Shown piece by piece: positions 61,020 through 64,000 of a stretch of DNA of 64,000 nt. Each line of letters opens with the position of its first letter. Positions within the stretch are counted from its first letter, which is position 1. The notes beneath the pieces were generated by a model. That model searched no databases and had not been told where the DNA came from. It saw nothing but the letters and a program-made list of their open reading frames with translations. Made by a program: the position numbers and the translations under genes. The stretch spans positions 62,001 through 126,000 of the forward strand of contig JABHSQ010000011.1 of the NCBI GenBank assembly GCA_018669795.1, read 5' to 3'. This stretch comes from Flavobacteriaceae bacterium. Its GTDB lineage: Bacteria; Bacteroidota; Bacteroidia; Flavobacteriales; Flavobacteriaceae.

Positions 61020-61997
61020 TTATTTTTTTCTATCTATCACGAAATTAACCATTAATTCTAGCGAATCTTTATAAATTGAATCTGGATATTGTTGCAATAT
61101 AGCAAGTGCTTTACTTTGGTATTGTTTCATGACAGAAACGGCATATTCTAATCCTCCTTTTGATTTAACAAATTGTATTAATTCCTTTACTCTAACTTTG
61201 TCGGTATTGTGATTTTTAAGAGCGTTGATGACCCATCTCTTTTCTTTATCCGAACAATTATTAAGAACATGAATTAAAGGCAGTGTCATTTTTTGCTCTT
61301 TAATATCTATTCCAGTCGGTTTTCCTATTTTTTCGGTTCCGTAATCAAAAAGATCATCTTTAATCTGAAAGGCCATTCCGATATACTCCCCAAATTCTCT
61401 CATCACTCCTACTTCTTCCTTTGTGGCCATTACAGATTGAGCTCCCATAGCGCAACATGCAGCAATTAATGTTGCTGTTTTTTTACGAATTATTTCGTAA
61501 TAAACATCTTCTGTAATATTTAATTTTCTTGCTTTTTCAATTTGAAGAAGTTCCCCTTCACTCATCTCTCTTACTGCAACCGAGATGATTTTCAGCAAAT
61601 CAAAATCATTATTATCAATAGATAATAATAAGCCTTTGGACAATAAAAAATCTCCAACTAAGACTGCAATTTTATTTTTCCACAATGCGTTTATTGAGAA
61701 AAAGCTTCTTCTTCGATTACTGCCATCTACCACATCATCGTGAACTAATGTAGCTGTATGTATTAATTCTATAACGGAAGCACCCCGATAAGTTCTATCG
61801 TTAACCTCTCCCTTGTTGCTCATCTTTGCTATTAAAAAAACAAACATCGGCCTCATTTGTTTACCTTTCCTATTCACAACATAATGTGTGATACGGTTTA
61901 ACAAGGAAACTTTTGAATTCATAGAAAGTAAGAACTTTTTTTCAAAAAGCTCCATTTCATATTCAATAGGTAGTTTTATTTGCGCAACTGTTTTCAT
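61020..61997 (-). CDS. Polyprenyl synthetase (long-chain prenyl diphosphate synthase)
   Basis: LVHDDVVDGSNRRR and IKDDLFDY aspartate-rich motifs. Confidence 0.92.
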   Translation of the reverse strand: MKTVAQIKLPIEYEMELFEKKFLLSMNSKVSLLNRITHYVVNRKGKQMRPMFVFLIAKMSNKGEVNDRTYRGASVIELIHTATLVHDDVVDGSNRRRSFFSINALWKNKIAVLVGDFLLSKGLLLSIDNNDFDLLKIISVAVREMSEGELLQIEKARKLNITEDVYYEIIRKKTATLIAACCAMGAQSVMATKEEVGVMREFGEYIGMAFQIKDDLFDYGTEKIGKPTGIDIKEQKMTLPLIHVLNNCSDKEKRWVINALKNHNTDKVRVKELIQFVKSKGGLEYAVSVMKQYQSKALAILQQYPDSIYKDSLELMVNFVIDRKK

Positions 61998-62189
61998 AGC
62001 ATGCCCAAAAATAAGTTAATAAAAGCAATATAATTATAGAGCGAAGGGATATTTCGTAAATTTATTAATTGTTTCAAATGAGTCTATTCTATTGTTAATT
62101 AAGCTTTTCTAATCTAAATATAATAATAAATCATTAGTTTTAAAATAAAATTAACTGTATATTCGAGTTTAACTTATAAATTATATAAT

Positions 62190-63035
62190 ATGAAAAAAAT
62201 TACATTTTTATTATTAATTTTTGCTGCCTTTACAATGAATGCACAACTTTTAACTGAGGGTTTTGATGATATAACAACCCTAGTAGGATACACTGTTCTA
62301 AATGTTAGTGATATCCCAAATACTGATTTTTTCCAAGGAAATACAGACGTTTTTATTGCTCAATCGGGGCCAGACGATTCATATTTAGCTACAAATTATG
62401 CTGCAACATCAGGATCTACTATTGATTTATACATAATTCTTCCTGCTTTAGAACTTGAAAATGGCGATGAACTTACCTTTTTTACTTCAACTGTAGCTGG
62501 TAGCGCTTGGCCAGACAGGTTAGAAGTAAGAATAGATCCAGATGGGTCTGGGGCAAATCCAACTTCTGACGATACTGGTTCTTATACTGAACTTTTATTG
62601 GAGATTAACCCTTACTTATTAACAGGAGGCTACCCTGAATCTTGGTCATACCAAACTGTAATAGTATCTGGTCTTGCAGAACCAACTACTACCAGTCTTG
62701 CATTTAGATATTGGGTAACAGATGGAGGGCCTGAAGGTGCTAATTCAAACTATATTGGCATTGACACTATGGAAATAAATGAGTTTATATTAGGTGTTTC
62801 AGATGAATCTTTCAATAACTTCAATTATTATATTAATAACAACCAATTAATTTTAAGTGCTAGCAATTCTTTAGAAAATGTACAGTTATTTAACTTATTA
62901 GGACAAGAAGTTATTTCTCAAAAACTTTCAAATACTAATGAAACGATAAACATTGCATCTTTAGATACAGGGATTTATGCTGCTAAAGTAAGTATTAATG
63001 GAAACACAAAATCTTTTAAAATAGTTAAGAACTAG
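62190..63035 (+). CDS. Secreted protein, choice-of-anchor-J-like domain with T9SS sorting domain
   Basis: Signal peptide; C-terminus VQLFNLLGQEVISQKL...GIYAAKVSINGNTKSFKIVKN. Confidence 0.82.
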   Translation: MKKITFLLLIFAAFTMNAQLLTEGFDDITTLVGYTVLNVSDIPNTDFFQGNTDVFIAQSGPDDSYLATNYAATSGSTIDLYIILPALELENGDELTFFTSTVAGSAWPDRLEVRIDPDGSGANPTSDDTGSYTELLLEINPYLLTGGYPESWSYQTVIVSGLAEPTTTSLAFRYWVTDGGPEGANSNYIGIDTMEINEFILGVSDESFNNFNYYINNNQLILSASNSLENVQLFNLLGQEVISQKLSNTNETINIASLDTGIYAAKVSINGNTKSFKIVKN

Positions 63036-63056
63036 TTTGCTATTTTACTAATTATT

Positions 63057-63090
63057 AAAAAAGAGCAGCTAACTTAGTTGCTCTTTTTTT
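63057..63090. terminator. Intrinsic terminator between convergent genes
   Basis: AAAAAAGAGCAGCTAAcTTAGTTGCTCTTTTTTT. Confidence 0.88.
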
Positions 63091-64000
63091 ATTGCTTATT
63101 TGCCAACTGCCCACAAGCGGCATCTATATCTTTTCCCCTGCTTCGTCTAACTGTTACTGGAATTCTGTTTTTTTCTAAGGCATTTATATACTCATTTGTT
63201 ACATGAGGTGATGCTTGTTTAAATAAATCATCATCTATGGAGTTATATTCAATTAAATTCACTTTACAAGGCACATCCTTACAATAGGCAACTAGAGCAT
63301 TAATATCTTCTCTTGAGTCATTAATCCCATCCCAAATAATATATTCATAGGTAATTCTTCTAATTGTTTTTTTATACCAATATTGCAGTGCCTCTTTTAA
63401 ATCTGGCAAGGTGAATTTATTAGCAAAAGGCATGATTTGCTCTCTTTTTTCTTGAATCGCAGAGTGTAACGAAACTGCTAAATTAAACTTAACCTCATCA
63501 TCGGCTAATTTTTTAATCATTTTTGGCACCCCAGAAGTGGAAACAGTTATTCTTTTTGGTGACATTCCTAAACCTTCTTTCGAAGTTATTTTATCAATGG
63601 ATTTAAGAACGTTATTATAATTCATCAAGGGTTCGCCCATCCCCATAAACACTATGTTTGAAAGTGGTCTTGAATGGTACAATTTACTTTCTTGGTCAAT
63701 TGCTTTTACCTGATCGTAAATTTCGTCAGGATTCAAGTTCCTCATCTTTTTTAACCGTGCAGTAGCACAAAATTTACAATCTAAACTACAACCTACTTGA
63801 GTTGAAACACAAGCTGTTGTTCTTGATGGTGTTGGTATTAAAACTGATTCTACAATTAATCCATCAAATAGTTTTACAGCATTTTTAATAGTGCCATCCT
63901 TACTCTTTTGTATGCTATCTACTTCAATGTGATTAATTACAAAATGCTCGCTTAAAAGTTCCCGAGTCTCCTTTGATATATTAGTCATATCATCAAAATG
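63089..64000 (-). CDS. rlmN: 23S rRNA (adenine-2503-C2)-methyltransferase RlmN (N-terminus beyond window)
   Basis: CSLDCKFCATARL radical-SAM motif; frame stays open to window end (HFDDMTNIS...), so the ATG at 63988 is probably internal. Confidence 0.94.
   Translation of the reverse strand, partial: HFDDMTNISKETRELLSEHFVINHIEVDSIQKSKDGTIKNAVKLFDGLIVESVLIPTPSRTTACVSTQVGCSLDCKFCATARLKKMRNLNPDEIYDQVKAIDQESKLYHSRPLSNIVFMGMGEPLMNYNNVLKSIDKITSKEGLGMSPKRITVSTSGVPKMIKKLADDEVKFNLAVSLHSAIQEKREQIMPFANKFTLPDLKEALQYWYKKTIRRITYEYIIWDGINDSREDINALVAYCKDVPCKVNLIEYNSIDDDLFKQASPHVTNEYINALEKNRIPVTVRRSRGKDIDAACGQLANKQ

Noticed and set aside
63089-63988. Apparently short 299-aa RlmN as a truncated gene
   Set aside because: Frame is open to the window edge with coding-like sequence (HFDDMTNIS), so the gene is cut by the window, not truncated.
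1-64000. Prophage, transposase, integrase, toxin-antitoxin or defence island
   Set aside because: No ORF in the track resembles such families; gene content is core metabolism, envelope and division.

Overview
AT-rich 64-kb chromosomal window from a Flavobacteriaceae-like (Bacteroidetes) genome. This is inferred from TAnnTTTG promoter boxes, type IX secretion and gliding genes (plug protein/DUF5103, porT, gldB, gldC, T9SS C-terminal sorting domains), nqr, and the gene order. Most of the window is core genome: nqrAB, pruA, rsmG, trkAH, ubiE, fba, accD, rpsO, pnp, rpoD, rpe, pyc, a complete dcw cell-division/peptidoglycan cluster (mraZ to ftsZ, all on the minus strand), engB, nadE, dnaG, ispB-like and rlmN. 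I found one tRNA (Arg-UCG) and no rRNA, CRISPR array, prophage or intact mobile element. I do not see an obvious new defence or biosynthetic island. The most interesting signals are: (1) parallel loss of all four zinc-ribbon ligands in both AccD and the DnaG N-terminal domain; (2) an unannotated 361-aa protein between rpe and pyc carrying what look like kinase-fold catalytic motifs (K..E..GDxxxxN..DFD); (3) a cluster of envelope thioredoxin-fold proteins next to an outer-membrane barrel and a T9SS protein whose only mature cysteines are single close pairs; (4) a divergent cysteine dioxygenase / CSAD-like decarboxylase pair with a (TTGAACTA)x7 tandem repeat in the shared intergenic region; (5) 10-bp-phased MraZ-box-like repeats upstream of mraZ; (6) structured rpsO and pnp leaders; (7) a decayed NRDE/TANGO2 gene; (8) a tRNA-adjacent non-coding repeat/remnant. 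All family assignments are from reading the protein sequences; no searches were run.
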